Positions 1 through 8,479 of a stretch of DNA of 18,500 bases are shown in pieces; position 1 is the stretch's first letter; every line of letters begins with the position of its first letter. The notes below the pieces were generated by a model. The model saw only the letters and a program-made list of their open reading frames with translations. It was not told the origin of the DNA and did not search any database. Both the position numbers and the translations under genes were made by a program. The stretch lies in contig JBCBJZ010000066.1 of assembly GCA_038522635.1 (NCBI GenBank), positions 1 through 18,500 of the forward strand, read 5' to 3'. Origin of the DNA: JBCBJZ01 sp038522635. Lineage in GTDB: Bacteria > Pseudomonadota > Alphaproteobacteria > Rhizobiales > Hyphomicrobiaceae.

Positions 1-1
1 G

Positions 2-160
2 GACGAGATCGCGCACTGGCATGAGTACGACTACGTAATCGTCAACGAGGAGCTGGACGTGAGCTTGCAGGGCTTGAGCGCGATCCTTGATGCCGAGCGC
101 TTGCGGCGTACCCGTCAGCGCGGACTTGCCGCCTTCGTCGATGCGATGCAGACGCGATAG
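2..160 (+). CDS. gmk: Guanylate kinase, C-terminal fragment
   Basis: The open frame enters from the left edge and ends at TAG 158-160, giving the last 52 residues. It begins DEIAHWHEYDYVIVNEEL, the conserved C-terminal part of guanylate kinase, where the His-x-x-Tyr-Asp-Tyr-x-Ile-x-Asn segment closes the kinase core. The rest is the usual basic C-terminal helix (residues AERLRRTRQR). The enzyme phosphorylates GMP to GDP with ATP in the cytoplasm, a required step of GTP synthesis. The P-loop and GMP-binding domain lie outside the window. It is convergent with pepA, with about 205 bp between the two stops. Identification rests on this short tail only, but the motif is characteristic. Confidence 0.85.
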   Translation, partial: DEIAHWHEYDYVIVNEELDVSLQGLSAILDAERLRRTRQRGLAAFVDAMQTR

Positions 161-365
161 ATCTGCGAGCGAGCCTGGAGGGCCTGTGGGGCGCGCAGAT
201 AAGACGCCGAGCAGCGTCCGGCCACACGCAGCCACACACGCGAAAGCCATGGTTCGCATAAGATATATTATGGAAAATTGTGTCTGCCGCTGCCGGTTTT
301 GACCTTAACACCCACGTCCGTCGCCGGGCACAACGACTGACAGCACAACCCGCAAGCGCCGCACC

Positions 366-1928
366 TCAAGACGCCTCGTCGACGCCTTCGTAATGCGCGG
401 CGACCATGTGATCGAGCAAACGCACCCCCCAACCGCTTCCCCAGCTTTGGTTGAGCGCGTTCTGCCCGGAATTCATGCCGGTGCCGGCGATGTCGAGATG
501 CGCCCACGGCACATCGTCCACGAAGCGCTGAAGAAACTGCGCCGCCGTGATCGAGCCGCCCCAGCGCCCGCCGATGTTCTTCATGTCAGCGTTCTTACTG
601 TCGATCAGCTTGTTGTAGGCCGCGCCAAGCGGCATCCGCCAAACCGTTTCACCGGTCGCTTCGCCACTCTGGTTGAGCGCGCCAGCGAGCTCATCGTTGT
701 TGGAAAAAAGCCCCGCATGCTCTTTCCCGAGCGCCACCATGATCGCACCGGTTAGCGTCGCGAGATCGACCATAAACCGTGGCGCGTGATGGGCCTGCGC
801 ATACGTCAGCAGGTCCGCCAACACGAGGCGGCCTTCCGCGTCGGTGTTGAGGACTTCGATCGTCTGCCCGGATTTTGAACCGATGATATCGCCCGGGCGC
901 ATCGCGCTGCCCGATGGCATGTTCTCCACAAGACCGATGAGGCCCACGGCGTTGACCTTCGCCTTGCGCAGCGCCAGCGCCTTCATCAGACCGGCGACGC
1001 AGGCAGCGCCAGCCATATCGCCCTTCATGTCTTCCATGCCGCCAGCGGGCTTCATGGAGATGCCGCCGGTGTCGAACACCACGCCCTTGCCGATGAAGCA
1101 GACGGGTGCCGCTTCAGGATCGTCAGCGCCCTGCCACGTCATCACCACAGCCTGGCTTTCCCGCGCGCTTCCCATGCCAACGGCGAGCAGCGCGATCATG
1201 TCTTCGCCCTCAAGGGCCGCTTCATCGAGAACGGTGATTTGACACCCTGCCTCGCCGACCTCATCGCGCACGCGGGCGGCGAAATCGGACGGTCCCAGCG
1301 CGTTGGCAGGTTCGTTCACAAGGTCGCGGGCGAGATAAACGCCGGCGCTGACGGCATCGAAGGTTGCATGAGCCGTGGCGGTATCGGCGGGATCGGCGCA
1401 TTGCACGCGCACCGACGTGAGCTTCGTCTTGTCGCTATCGGGCTTGGCGTCGCCCTCGTCGGCCTTGGCGCGCTCTGCGGCTGCCGTGCGGTATTTCGTG
1501 AACTTGTAGGCGCGCAAGCTCATGCCCTGGGCGACAGCTGCTGCACACGCGCTGCGCTCGCCCGCTTCGCCTTCGATGTCCATATCGAGGATCAACGTGG
1601 ATGTTTCAGCTTTGCCCTTGCTGAGGGCCTGGAAAGCGCGCCCGCCAAGCTTCTTCCAATCGAGCGCTTCGTAGGTCGCAAGCTTGCCGGCCCCGAGCAG
1701 TATGATGTGACGTGGCAGCTCATCGCCGGCCGCGTAGACGTCCAGGCTCGATCCCTTGGCGCCCGTGAAGGACGCGGCCGCCGCCGCTTTGAGCAGTTGC
1801 CCCCCGGACCGCTCGTTGAGCGCTTTCGCCTGAGGCCCCATCGTCAGGTCGGCTCCGACCACAAGGGCCGTCACCGCGGCACACTCGTCTTCGAAGGCCA
1901 CAAAGTCGAAGCTCAGCGGGTTGCTCAT
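366..1928 (-). CDS. pepA: Leucyl aminopeptidase (M17 family, PepA)
   Basis: A 520-residue cytoplasmic M17 aminopeptidase that releases N-terminal residues, preferably Leu, from peptides using two metal ions. The N-terminal non-catalytic domain spans about residues 1-175 and the catalytic domain about 195-510. The family signature NTDAEGRL is at residues 361-368. The metal ligands are visible: Lys281 and Asp286 in GKGVVFDTGG, Asp304 in MKGDM, Asp363 and Glu365. Length is slightly above the usual 480-500, with a Lys/Asp-rich linker near 150-170. ATG at 1928 is the start and has only a weak upstream Shine-Dalgarno. It is divergent from lptF, as in many alphaproteobacteria, and may share a control region with it. 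No frameshift or missing active-site residue is seen. Confidence 0.96.
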   Translation of the reverse strand: MSNPLSFDFVAFEDECAAVTALVVGADLTMGPQAKALNERSGGQLLKAAAAASFTGAKGSSLDVYAAGDELPRHIILLGAGKLATYEALDWKKLGGRAFQALSKGKAETSTLILDMDIEGEAGERSACAAAVAQGMSLRAYKFTKYRTAAAERAKADEGDAKPDSDKTKLTSVRVQCADPADTATAHATFDAVSAGVYLARDLVNEPANALGPSDFAARVRDEVGEAGCQITVLDEAALEGEDMIALLAVGMGSARESQAVVMTWQGADDPEAAPVCFIGKGVVFDTGGISMKPAGGMEDMKGDMAGAACVAGLMKALALRKAKVNAVGLIGLVENMPSGSAMRPGDIIGSKSGQTIEVLNTDAEGRLVLADLLTYAQAHHAPRFMVDLATLTGAIMVALGKEHAGLFSNNDELAGALNQSGEATGETVWRMPLGAAYNKLIDSKNADMKNIGGRWGGSITAAQFLQRFVDDVPWAHLDIAGTGMNSGQNALNQSWGSGWGVRLLDHMVAAHYEGVDEAS

Positions 1929-2238
1929 TCACAAGGGTCCATCATGTCAGGGTCAACGGGGGAACGCGCTCGGGCTGCCGCAGCGGGCAGGAGCGCGCGC
2001 CACCATAGCCGGTCGTTGCTCTTGTGCAACGCGCAAATTATGCGTGCGCGAACGCCAAGGGATTGTTGCTACCACGTTGTAGGACCTGCTGCGGAACGCC
2101 GAATTTCAGCCACCTTGCTATGGGAGCGCCGAGGGAAGAAATCTCGAGGATGGGGGTGGCAGCGCGAAGCGGCCCTGCCCGCATCTTCTCAACGTGGCGG
2201 TGTCGCTTGCTTGCAGCAGGCGTGACGGGGAAGACACT
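1929..2238. promoter_or_regulatory. Divergent intergenic region between pepA and lptF
   Basis: These 310 bp separate two divergent genes and must hold promoters for both. I see no convincing coding frame; long frames here are shadows running into the flanking genes. The only AT-rich patch is around 2035-2041, just after a short inverted repeat GTTGC (2015-2019)/GCAAC (2026-2030). A weak plus-strand sigma70-like pair, TTGCTC 2016-2021 and TATGCG 2039-2044 with 17-bp spacing, matches each consensus box at only three of six positions. The location of a promoter here is an inference from gene layout; the exact boxes are not secure. Confidence 0.4.
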
Positions 2239-3447
2239 GTGGGCCTGTTCTCGCGCTATCTGTTTCGTCAGACCACCGGCGCGATGATGCTGATCCTGCT
2301 GTCGCTGACAGGCGTCGTGTGGATCGGGCTGGCGCTCAAGCGGCTTAACCTGATGACCACACAAGGTCAGGACAGCTGGCTGTTCTTCAAGATGACGTTG
2401 TTGGCGTTGCCCAACATGATGACGATCATCGCCCCGATCGCAATGCTGATCGCCGTCGTTCATACGCTCAACCGTCTCAACAGCGACAGCGAGTTGATCA
2501 TCCTGACGGCGGGCGGTGCCACGGTTTGGCGGATTGCGCGGCCGCTGTTGGCTCTGGCCCTGTTGCTGTCGATCTGCGTCAGCCTGGTCAATCACGCGGT
2601 GATGCCGTGGAGCTTGCGCGAGCTGCGCAGCTACATCATTCAGGTGCGCACCGACTTGATCGGGCAGGTGCTGCAACCTGGCGTGTTCTCGGCACCGGAA
2701 GCCGGCATCACATTCCATATTCGCGAACGCACCCGCAGCGGTGAGTTGCGCGGCATCCTCATGCACGATGCGCGCAAGAAGGACGAGCAGACCTCGTATC
2801 TCGCCGCCCGCGGCCAGATCCTGGCGCAACCCGATGGCGGCGCCGTCTTGCTGATGAGTGATGGCCGTATCATTCGCAAGGGTGGACCTGGGGCGCCGCC
2901 GCAGCTGATCAGTTTTGAGCGTTATCCCCTCGATCTGAGCGTGCTGGAGCGCAAGCGCGCCGCCTACTCGCCCAAGCCACGCGAGCGTTATTTCCACGAG
3001 CTCGTCAATCCGGATCCGAAGGACTGGCGCACCAAGCGGCAGGCGGGGAAACTGCGTTCAGAGTTGCATGAGCGGTTTTCCTCCGCGTTGTACCCGTTCG
3101 TCTTTGTCATGATCGCGCTTGCGTGCGTGGGCCAAGCGCGCACCACACGCCAAACGCGCATGCAAGCGGTGGTGGCGGCGCTGCTGCTCGCCGCGCTGTG
3201 TCGCATGGTCGGGCTGATGGGGACCAACCTCGTCACCATCACACCGGCGGCGATCCCCCTTCCCTACGCGGTCCCGCTGATCGCCATCGCACTCGCGACG
3301 TTTTCGGCCTGGCGCAACATGACGCCACGCCCGCCCTCACGGCTGCAACTGGCGATGCAAGCGGTGAACGCGCGGGTGCGCGAAACGTTAAGCCGTCTCT
3401 CCCCTTGGGGCAAAGCCGCGCGGGCCCAGCCCGCTCCCGCGGAGTAA
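2239..3447 (+). CDS. lptF: LPS export ABC transporter permease LptF
   Basis: A 402-residue inner-membrane permease of the LptB2FG complex, which extracts lipopolysaccharide from the inner membrane and pushes it along the LptC-LptA-LptD bridge. The N-terminus reads GLFSRYLFRQTTGAMMLILL, the typical LptF opening. Membrane segments lie near residues 13-33, 55-80 and 95-120. A periplasmic jellyroll-like domain fills about 125-270, and three more helices follow up to about residue 375. GTG 2239 was chosen because GGGGAAG sits just upstream at suitable spacing and the family N-terminus starts here; a longer in-frame extension to 2194 has no homology-like character. lptG follows after 6 bp, so the two are surely co-transcribed, with lptD directly behind. 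Confidence 0.95.
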   Translation: MGLFSRYLFRQTTGAMMLILLSLTGVVWIGLALKRLNLMTTQGQDSWLFFKMTLLALPNMMTIIAPIAMLIAVVHTLNRLNSDSELIILTAGGATVWRIARPLLALALLLSICVSLVNHAVMPWSLRELRSYIIQVRTDLIGQVLQPGVFSAPEAGITFHIRERTRSGELRGILMHDARKKDEQTSYLAARGQILAQPDGGAVLLMSDGRIIRKGGPGAPPQLISFERYPLDLSVLERKRAAYSPKPRERYFHELVNPDPKDWRTKRQAGKLRSELHERFSSALYPFVFVMIALACVGQARTTRQTRMQAVVAALLLAALCRMVGLMGTNLVTITPAAIPLPYAVPLIAIALATFSAWRNMTPRPPSRLQLAMQAVNARVRETLSRLSPWGKAARAQPAPAE

Positions 3448-3453
3448 AGCGCC

Positions 3454-4548
3454 ATGCCCGGGTTTCGCTTGCTCCATCGCTACATCGCAGCGCGCTTTTT
3501 GAGCGCGATCCTTGCGGTCTTCACGATCTGCACGGTGCTGATCTTCATCATCGATTTCGTGGAGATGCTGCGCCAATCGAGCAAGTTCGGCGCGGTGCCG
3601 TTCTCCACGCTGTTGGCGCTGACGTTGCTGCGGCTCCCGGCCTACACCGAGATCCTGCTTGGCTTTGCCGTGCTTGCGGGCTCGATCGCAGCGATGCTGC
3701 AGCTTTCCCGCAAGTCGGAACTGGCCGTTATGCGCGCAGCCGGCATGTCGGTGTGGCAGTTCACCTGGCCAGGGCTGGTTGTGGTGCTGGCACTCGGGGC
3801 CTTCGCGATCACCGTCTACAACCCGCTTGCCGCCCATGCCCGCGCAAGCGCTGAAGCGATGTTCGCGCAAATCTACGGCCGGGAATCCAACCTTCTGCGG
3901 CAAAAGGGGGCCAACGGCTGGCTGCGGCAGGATGGGCGTGATGGCCCCTCGGTGATCCACGCCCTTGCGGCCAAGGACAAAGGACGTGCGCTGAATGGCG
4001 TTACGATCTTCCAGTACGACCGCAAGCACCGCTTCATCGCACGCATCGATGGCGCCAGTGCCACCTTGCAGCAGGGCCATTGGCTGGTGCGCGATGCGTG
4101 GGTCAGCCGGCTCGGCGCGCCACCCGTGCGCCAAGCGACCTATCAGGTCTCCACATTCTTGACGCCTGAAAAGGTCGCCGATGCGCTCGGCAGCGTGCTG
4201 TCGCTCTCGTTTTGGGACCTCCCGGACTTGATCGCAGTGACGAAGCGCGCGGGGCTCAAGCCGATCCGTTACCAAATCCAATATGAGCTGCTTCTTGCAC
4301 GCCCGTTTCTGCTGGTGGTGATGGTCCTTTTGGCCGCCACTGTGTCATTGCGGTCCTTCCGAGGGGGTGGCATCCAGACTATGGTCATTTTCGGAATGGT
4401 CGGGGGACTTGGCTTTTTCCTACTTATCGAGGTTTCGCGCCAAATCGGCACCGCCGGTTTGGTCCCTCCTCGCTTGGCTGTCTGGTCTCCCATTATAGCG
4501 GCGTTGTTGCTCTCTTTGACGGTGCTTTTGCACCAGGAGGATGGCTAG
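3454..4548 (+). CDS. lptG: LPS export ABC transporter permease LptG
   Basis: A 364-residue partner permease of LptF. It starts MPGFRLLHRYIAARFL with a long first helix to about residue 38. A second membrane region covers about 50-78 and a third about 103-125. The periplasmic beta-jellyroll lies at about 130-265 and the last three helices at about 280-360, ending HQEDG. The six-helix, jellyroll-in-the-middle layout and the N-terminal RY-x-x-RF pattern are typical of the YjgP/YjgQ family. Gene order (second of an lptF-lptG pair, next to lptD) fixes the assignment as LptG rather than LptF. The stop TAG 4546-4548 is immediately followed by the lptD start GTG, so translation of the two is probably coupled. 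Confidence 0.95.
   Translation: MPGFRLLHRYIAARFLSAILAVFTICTVLIFIIDFVEMLRQSSKFGAVPFSTLLALTLLRLPAYTEILLGFAVLAGSIAAMLQLSRKSELAVMRAAGMSVWQFTWPGLVVVLALGAFAITVYNPLAAHARASAEAMFAQIYGRESNLLRQKGANGWLRQDGRDGPSVIHALAAKDKGRALNGVTIFQYDRKHRFIARIDGASATLQQGHWLVRDAWVSRLGAPPVRQATYQVSTFLTPEKVADALGSVLSLSFWDLPDLIAVTKRAGLKPIRYQIQYELLLARPFLLVVMVLLAATVSLRSFRGGGIQTMVIFGMVGGLGFFLLIEVSRQIGTAGLVPPRLAVWSPIIAALLLSLTVLLHQEDG
4535..4540 (+). promoter_or_regulatory. Ribosome binding site deciding the lptD start
   Basis: A perfect AGGAGG lies inside the last codons of lptG, 8 nt before GTG 4549. It supports GTG 4549 as the lptD start. A nearby ATG at 4541 runs into a stop after six codons and is not a useful alternative. A second GTG at 4552 would be one codon shorter. 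Confidence 0.8.
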
Positions 4549-6993
4549 GTGGTGCGTGTAAGGCTGTTGCCGCGCTCGGGGAGCGGGATCAGTCGCATCG
4601 GCTTTCGGCATGGCGGGTTGAGCTGTGCTGGTGGGTCGGGCGCGCCCGTTCGGCTGCGCAACCTCTGGCCTACTTTGACGCTCGCGATCGCGGTTTCGCT
4701 GGCCACGGCGGGAGTTGCCTTCGCACAGGTGGCCACCCCGACGGAGCCTCTTGCTGGTGGCAACACCCGCGCATTTCCGACCAACCCCAGCGACATCCTC
4801 GGCGGTAACATCCGCCGCCCCGACAAAGCGCAACCGCTCTATCTTCAGGGCGATGAGCTGATCTACGACAGCCGCAACAACCGTGTGACCGCGCGCGGCA
4901 ACGTCGAAATCTACTACAACGACTACATCCTCACCGCCGATGAGGTGATCTACGACCGCCGCGCCCGCACGCTCACCGCCCGCGGCAACGCGGTGCTGCG
5001 CGATCCCAACAACAATGTGACGCGCGGCAGCACGCTGATGCTGACCGACGACTTCACAGACGCCTTCGCACAGTCCCTCAGCGTGACAACCCGTGACAAC
5101 ACGCGGATCGCTGCACGCCGTGCCGTGCGCCGGGACGGCAACGTTACCGAGTTCACCGACGGCAAGTTCACGCCCTGCCAGAATGATCCGAGCAAACCGC
5201 CGCTCTGGTGCCTGAGCGCGTCGCGGATCATCCACAACCAGCAGGCCGCGACCATCACCTATCAGGACGCGCAGTTCGAGATCCTCGGCGTGCCTGTCCT
5301 TTACCTGCCCTACTTCCAACACGCTGATCCGTCGGTGAAGCGTCGTTCGGGCTTCCTGCTGCCAAGCATCCAGAACTCCGACACCCTCGGCTTCACCACC
5401 GAGGTGCCGTACTATTTCGCGCTCGCGCCCAACTACGATTTCCTGTTCCACCCCCGCTATATGTCTAAGCAGGGCATGCTGTGGCAGGGCGAATGGCGCC
5501 ATCGGCTGCGGCGCGGCGAGTACAATCTGCGTGTGGCGGCCATTCACCAGAATGACGAAGACGAGGTTCTGCGCGGCCCCCTCGATAACGAGTGGCGCGG
5601 CAGTGTGCAGACGCGCGGGCGCTTCTCGCTCTCGAGCTGGTGGCGCTTTGGCTGGGACATCACGGCTGAGTCCGACGATAGCTTCCGTCGCTTCTACAAG
5701 CTCGACAACATCCTTCAGTCTGACCGGGTCAACACGGTTTATCTGACCGGCCTCAGTGATCGGAACTTCTTCTCGATCACTGGCTACCACTTCGGCGGCT
5801 TGCTGTTTAACGACACCGCGCAATCTGAGTCGCGCGTCCACCCGGTCATCGATTGGAACTACGTGGTCGGCAACCCGGTGATCGGCGGCGAGTTGCGCAT
5901 CAACTCCAACTTTACCAGCTTGTCGCGATCCGACGGCGCGGACAGCAACCGGGCCTCGATCGAAGCGAAATGGCGCCGCAAGATTATCGATCCGGTTGGG
6001 CAGGTGTGGACCCCGTTCGTGCACCTGCGGGGCGATGCGTTCTCTTTCACCAACAACGTGAACCCGGCCAACCCAGCCCTGGTCGCTGGTGAAGACGCTG
6101 GTACCCGCGGGATGATCACCGGCGGCATCAATTACGCCTACCCGTTCGTCGCCAGCACCAACTGGGCTTCGCACATCATCGAACCGATTGGGCAGATCAT
6201 CGTGCGGCCGGTGCGGGTGCGGCAGCGCACGATCCCCGATGAAGACGCCAAGAGCCTCGTCTTTGACGATACGCTGCTGTTCGATACCGACAAATTCTCA
6301 GGCTATGACCGCCTGGAGTCAGGCACGCGCGCCAATGTCGGCCTGCAGTACACCTTCCAGGCGTACCGCGGCGGCTACGCCCGTGCGATCATCGGCCAAA
6401 GCTTCCACCTTGGCGGCGAGAACCCTTACGAGCGGCCAGGCTTCGACGCGACCGGCCAGACGGTGTTCTCGCAGACCAGCGGCCTTGAATCGGACCGGTC
6501 AGACTACGTGGCCGGACTCTACGTGGCGCCTTCCGACAGCTTCCGACTGCTCGCACAGGCGCGCTTCGACGAAGACGACTTCTCTTTGCGCCGGCAGGAT
6601 TTGTTCGCCTACATCAAGGCTGGACCGCTCGTTGCGCAGGCCGCTTACACCTATGTCGCGGCTGACCCCACGATCGGCTTGCAATCCGATCAGCAAGACG
6701 TGTCGGCAGCCATCGGCCTCAAACTCACCGACCGTTGGAGCCTGTTGACCAGCGCCATCTACGACATCGACCAGGGCGATCTGCTCAAGACGAAATTTGA
6801 AGTGCGCTATCACGACGACTGCTTCGTGCTGACAGCGAGCTATGAGGATACGCGCATTGAGGACCCGGACCTCAACCTTGAGGCCGACCGTTCGGTGATG
6901 CTGCGGTTCGAGCTCAAACACTTGGGTAGCTTCCGCTACAAGACCGATCAGCTCGACACGCTGTTTGCCGAAAACCAACCGCCCCAGCAGTAG
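4549..6993 (+). CDS. lptD: LPS-assembly protein LptD (outer-membrane LPS translocon)
   Basis: An 814-residue outer-membrane beta-barrel that receives LPS from LptA and inserts it into the outer leaflet with LptE. A long basic N-region precedes a hydrophobic signal segment (about residues 38-57) with likely cleavage after AFA at 57-59. The periplasmic OstA/LptA-like domain follows at about 95-240, with repeated short strands such as RVTARGNVEIYYNDY. The barrel occupies about 250-800 and is rich in alternating aromatic strands. Mature cysteines are Cys210, Cys221 and Cys758; the last sits in YHDDCFVLTASY, the position of the C-terminal disulphide partner in this family, so inter-domain disulphides are plausible. 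Start GTG abuts the lptG stop. Length agrees with alphaproteobacterial LptD. Confidence 0.96.
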   Translation: MVRVRLLPRSGSGISRIGFRHGGLSCAGGSGAPVRLRNLWPTLTLAIAVSLATAGVAFAQVATPTEPLAGGNTRAFPTNPSDILGGNIRRPDKAQPLYLQGDELIYDSRNNRVTARGNVEIYYNDYILTADEVIYDRRARTLTARGNAVLRDPNNNVTRGSTLMLTDDFTDAFAQSLSVTTRDNTRIAARRAVRRDGNVTEFTDGKFTPCQNDPSKPPLWCLSASRIIHNQQAATITYQDAQFEILGVPVLYLPYFQHADPSVKRRSGFLLPSIQNSDTLGFTTEVPYYFALAPNYDFLFHPRYMSKQGMLWQGEWRHRLRRGEYNLRVAAIHQNDEDEVLRGPLDNEWRGSVQTRGRFSLSSWWRFGWDITAESDDSFRRFYKLDNILQSDRVNTVYLTGLSDRNFFSITGYHFGGLLFNDTAQSESRVHPVIDWNYVVGNPVIGGELRINSNFTSLSRSDGADSNRASIEAKWRRKIIDPVGQVWTPFVHLRGDAFSFTNNVNPANPALVAGEDAGTRGMITGGINYAYPFVASTNWASHIIEPIGQIIVRPVRVRQRTIPDEDAKSLVFDDTLLFDTDKFSGYDRLESGTRANVGLQYTFQAYRGGYARAIIGQSFHLGGENPYERPGFDATGQTVFSQTSGLESDRSDYVAGLYVAPSDSFRLLAQARFDEDDFSLRRQDLFAYIKAGPLVAQAAYTYVAADPTIGLQSDQQDVSAAIGLKLTDRWSLLTSAIYDIDQGDLLKTKFEVRYHDDCFVLTASYEDTRIEDPDLNLEADRSVMLRFELKHLGSFRYKTDQLDTLFAENQPPQQ

Positions 6994-7090
6994 ACAGCGC
7001 ATCTTCCGCGGCATCTTTTGCCGTGGTCGGCGGCGCTTGCGCCTTCCCGATGTCGTGATGATGCGGCTGGCCTGTGCCGAGCCAGGTTGT

Positions 7091-7130
7091 AGAGCGCGTC
7101 ATGCGCGTTAGGATCAACCTACCGCGCTCT
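7091..7130 (+). repeat. Nested inverted repeat in lptD-surA gap
   Basis: The inner hairpin pairs GCGCG (7103-7107) and TAGG (7109-7112) with CCTA (7118-7121) and CGCGC (7123-7127), leaving a 5-nt ATCAA loop and a single mismatch. A competing outer pairing joins AGAGCGCG 7091-7098 to CGCGCTCT 7123-7130. This could be an RNA hairpin in the surA leader or a DNA operator. The pairings are read directly; a function is not shown. Confidence 0.5.
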
Positions 7131-7178
7131 GATTCGCCGCTGGCGACGCGCTGGGCGATGGCCGAACGCGCGGCCGTT

Positions 7179-7216
7179 GGCGCCATGGCCTTGCCACGGT
7201 TTTGCGCCATGGCGCC
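7179..7216 (+). repeat. 11-bp inverted repeat upstream of surA
   Basis: GGCGCCATGGC (7179-7189) pairs perfectly with GCCATGGCGCC (7206-7216) across a 16-nt loop. Each arm contains the self-palindromic core GCCATGGC, so the arms are at once direct and inverted repeats. The structure ends about 90 bp before the surA start codon. Confidence 0.5.
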
Positions 7217-7306
7217 TGTACCCGTCGTTGCAGCATGGACCGCACAGCGCACCACAAACGCCGCCTCTCGCCGCCTGATCGCGCATGTGATCGAAGGACC
7301 CGCCTC

Positions 7307-8479
7307 ATGACCCGCACCAGTACCTGCGCCGTTCCCCCCGTTCCTTTGGCGCGGCCGCGCGCCCGGCTCGTCGCATCCTCAGCTACGGCGGGGGCCTGCC
7401 TCGTTGCAGCGCTCACGATCAGCTTCACGACGCTCAGCGTCGGCCTCAACGCACCTGTCCACGCCGCCGGCTACGTCCACCGCGCCATCGTCCGCGTCAA
7501 CGACCAGCCGATCACGCAGCTACAGGTCAACGCGCGCATGAAGCTCATGATGCTGGGCAACCGCGAGGTGGTAACGCGCATGCGCAGCGCCCTGCGCTCC
7601 AAGTCGATCGGGAAGCGCTTTCGCGCCTACGCCATCGCGCGCAAACCGCGCAGCCAGGCCGATGTCGAGCGGCTCAAGAAACAATTCGTCGCCGGCATCC
7701 GTCGGCGCATCGAGCGCCAGGTGTTGCCGACCATGCGCAAAAGGGCGCTCGACGAGTTGATCAACGAGCGCCTGCAGATCCAGGCCGCCCGCCGTCGCAA
7801 CATCGTTATCGGCAAGACCGAGCTTGATCGTGTGCTCACCACGGTCGCGAAACGCAACAAGATGACCCTGCCGCAGTTTGCCAAACACTTACGCAAGCTT
7901 GGCACCCACATTTCAACGATGCGTTCGCGCATGAAGGCGAGCCTCGCGTGGAGCAAACTCATCCGCGGTCGCTTTTCGCGGCTTGTCGACGTCTCCCAGC
8001 GCGACATCGACGACCTGATCGCGACCGAGAACAGCGGTGCGAGCACGGGCGCTGCGCAAATCAAGCTGCAACGCATCACGCTCAAGATCCCGGGCCAGGT
8101 TTCGCCGCAGCGGCTGACAGCGCGCATGGCGGAGGGCGAGCGTCTGCGCCAGCGCTTTCGCGATTGCAAAACCATGCCGGCGCTGGCGAAGCGCATTGCC
8201 AACGCGAGCTACGAGAACCTCGGCACGCGCGGTGCGAACACGCTGAGCGAGCCCTCGCGTTCGATCGTGCTGAGCACGGCCGATCAGCAGATGACGCCGC
8301 CCGTGCTGTCGGGCCGCGGCGTTGAACTCTATGCGGTGTGCGGGCGCTCGAAGCTGAAGGGCACGCCGAAGATGCGCGAGGCGGCGCGGCGCAAGGTGCG
8401 CCAGAAGCGCTTTGCGTTGCACGCGCGGCGCCACCTCCAGAACCTGCGCCAGGCGGCCTACATCCAGTACCTACGTTGA
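7307..8479 (+). CDS. surA: SurA-like periplasmic chaperone / parvulin-type peptidyl-prolyl isomerase
   Basis: A 390-residue exported protein. The signal segment is about residues 20-53 with likely cleavage after VHA. The SurA N-terminal fold follows, from VHRAIVRVNDQPIT (57-70) through LDELINERLQIQAARR (148-163) to about residue 225. A degenerate parvulin-like domain spans about 250-345 (IKLQRITLKIP to GVELYAVCGR), followed by a basic C-terminal helix. By family it should chaperone outer-membrane proteins; isomerase activity is doubtful because the parvulin motif is divergent. Odd points are a roughly 55-residue Arg/Lys-rich insertion (about 85-140) and a strongly basic overall composition. 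ATG 7307 is supported by AAGGA upstream. It lies between lptD and rsmA, the expected surA place, but pdxA is missing after it. Confidence 0.82.
   Translation: MTRTSTCAVPPVPLARPRARLVASSATAGACLVAALTISFTTLSVGLNAPVHAAGYVHRAIVRVNDQPITQLQVNARMKLMMLGNREVVTRMRSALRSKSIGKRFRAYAIARKPRSQADVERLKKQFVAGIRRRIERQVLPTMRKRALDELINERLQIQAARRRNIVIGKTELDRVLTTVAKRNKMTLPQFAKHLRKLGTHISTMRSRMKASLAWSKLIRGRFSRLVDVSQRDIDDLIATENSGASTGAAQIKLQRITLKIPGQVSPQRLTARMAEGERLRQRFRDCKTMPALAKRIANASYENLGTRGANTLSEPSRSIVLSTADQQMTPPVLSGRGVELYAVCGRSKLKGTPKMREAARRKVRQKRFALHARRHLQNLRQAAYIQYLR

Larger units (their letters stand above)
6994..7306 (+). other. Structured 313-bp gap between lptD and surA
   Basis: No recognisable gene lies here. 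Three inverted repeats are visible. CCGCGGCA 7006-7013 pairs with TGCCGTGG 7019-7026 (one G-T wobble, 5-nt loop) right after the lptD stop. A second repeat spans 7103-7127 and a third 7179-7216, listed separately. None is followed by a T-run, so they are not classical terminators. The region could carry a surA promoter or act as a processed leader between the two messages. AAGGA near 7295 serves as the surA ribosome binding site. Confidence 0.45.

Noticed and set aside
203..218. GACGC/GCGTC hairpin in the gmk-pepA gap as terminator
   Set aside because: Only a 5-bp stem and no following T-run on either strand. The AT-rich stretch near 257-281 is not next to a hairpin.
2016..2044. Sigma70-like boxes TTGCTC and TATGCG upstream of lptF
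   Set aside because: The spacing is right (17 bp) but each box matches consensus at only three of six positions, which is expected by chance in 310 bp.
4420..6174. 584-codon minus-strand frame opposite lptD
   Set aside because: It is a long antisense shadow typical of GC-rich genes; lptD on the plus strand has full-length family features and the antisense product has none.
7074..7310. 78-codon frame ending ATGA over the surA start
   Set aside because: The 4-bp overlap with surA is tempting, but the start is GTG with no Shine-Dalgarno, the frame crosses the strong inverted repeats, codon use is mixed and the product has no domain or hydropathy pattern.
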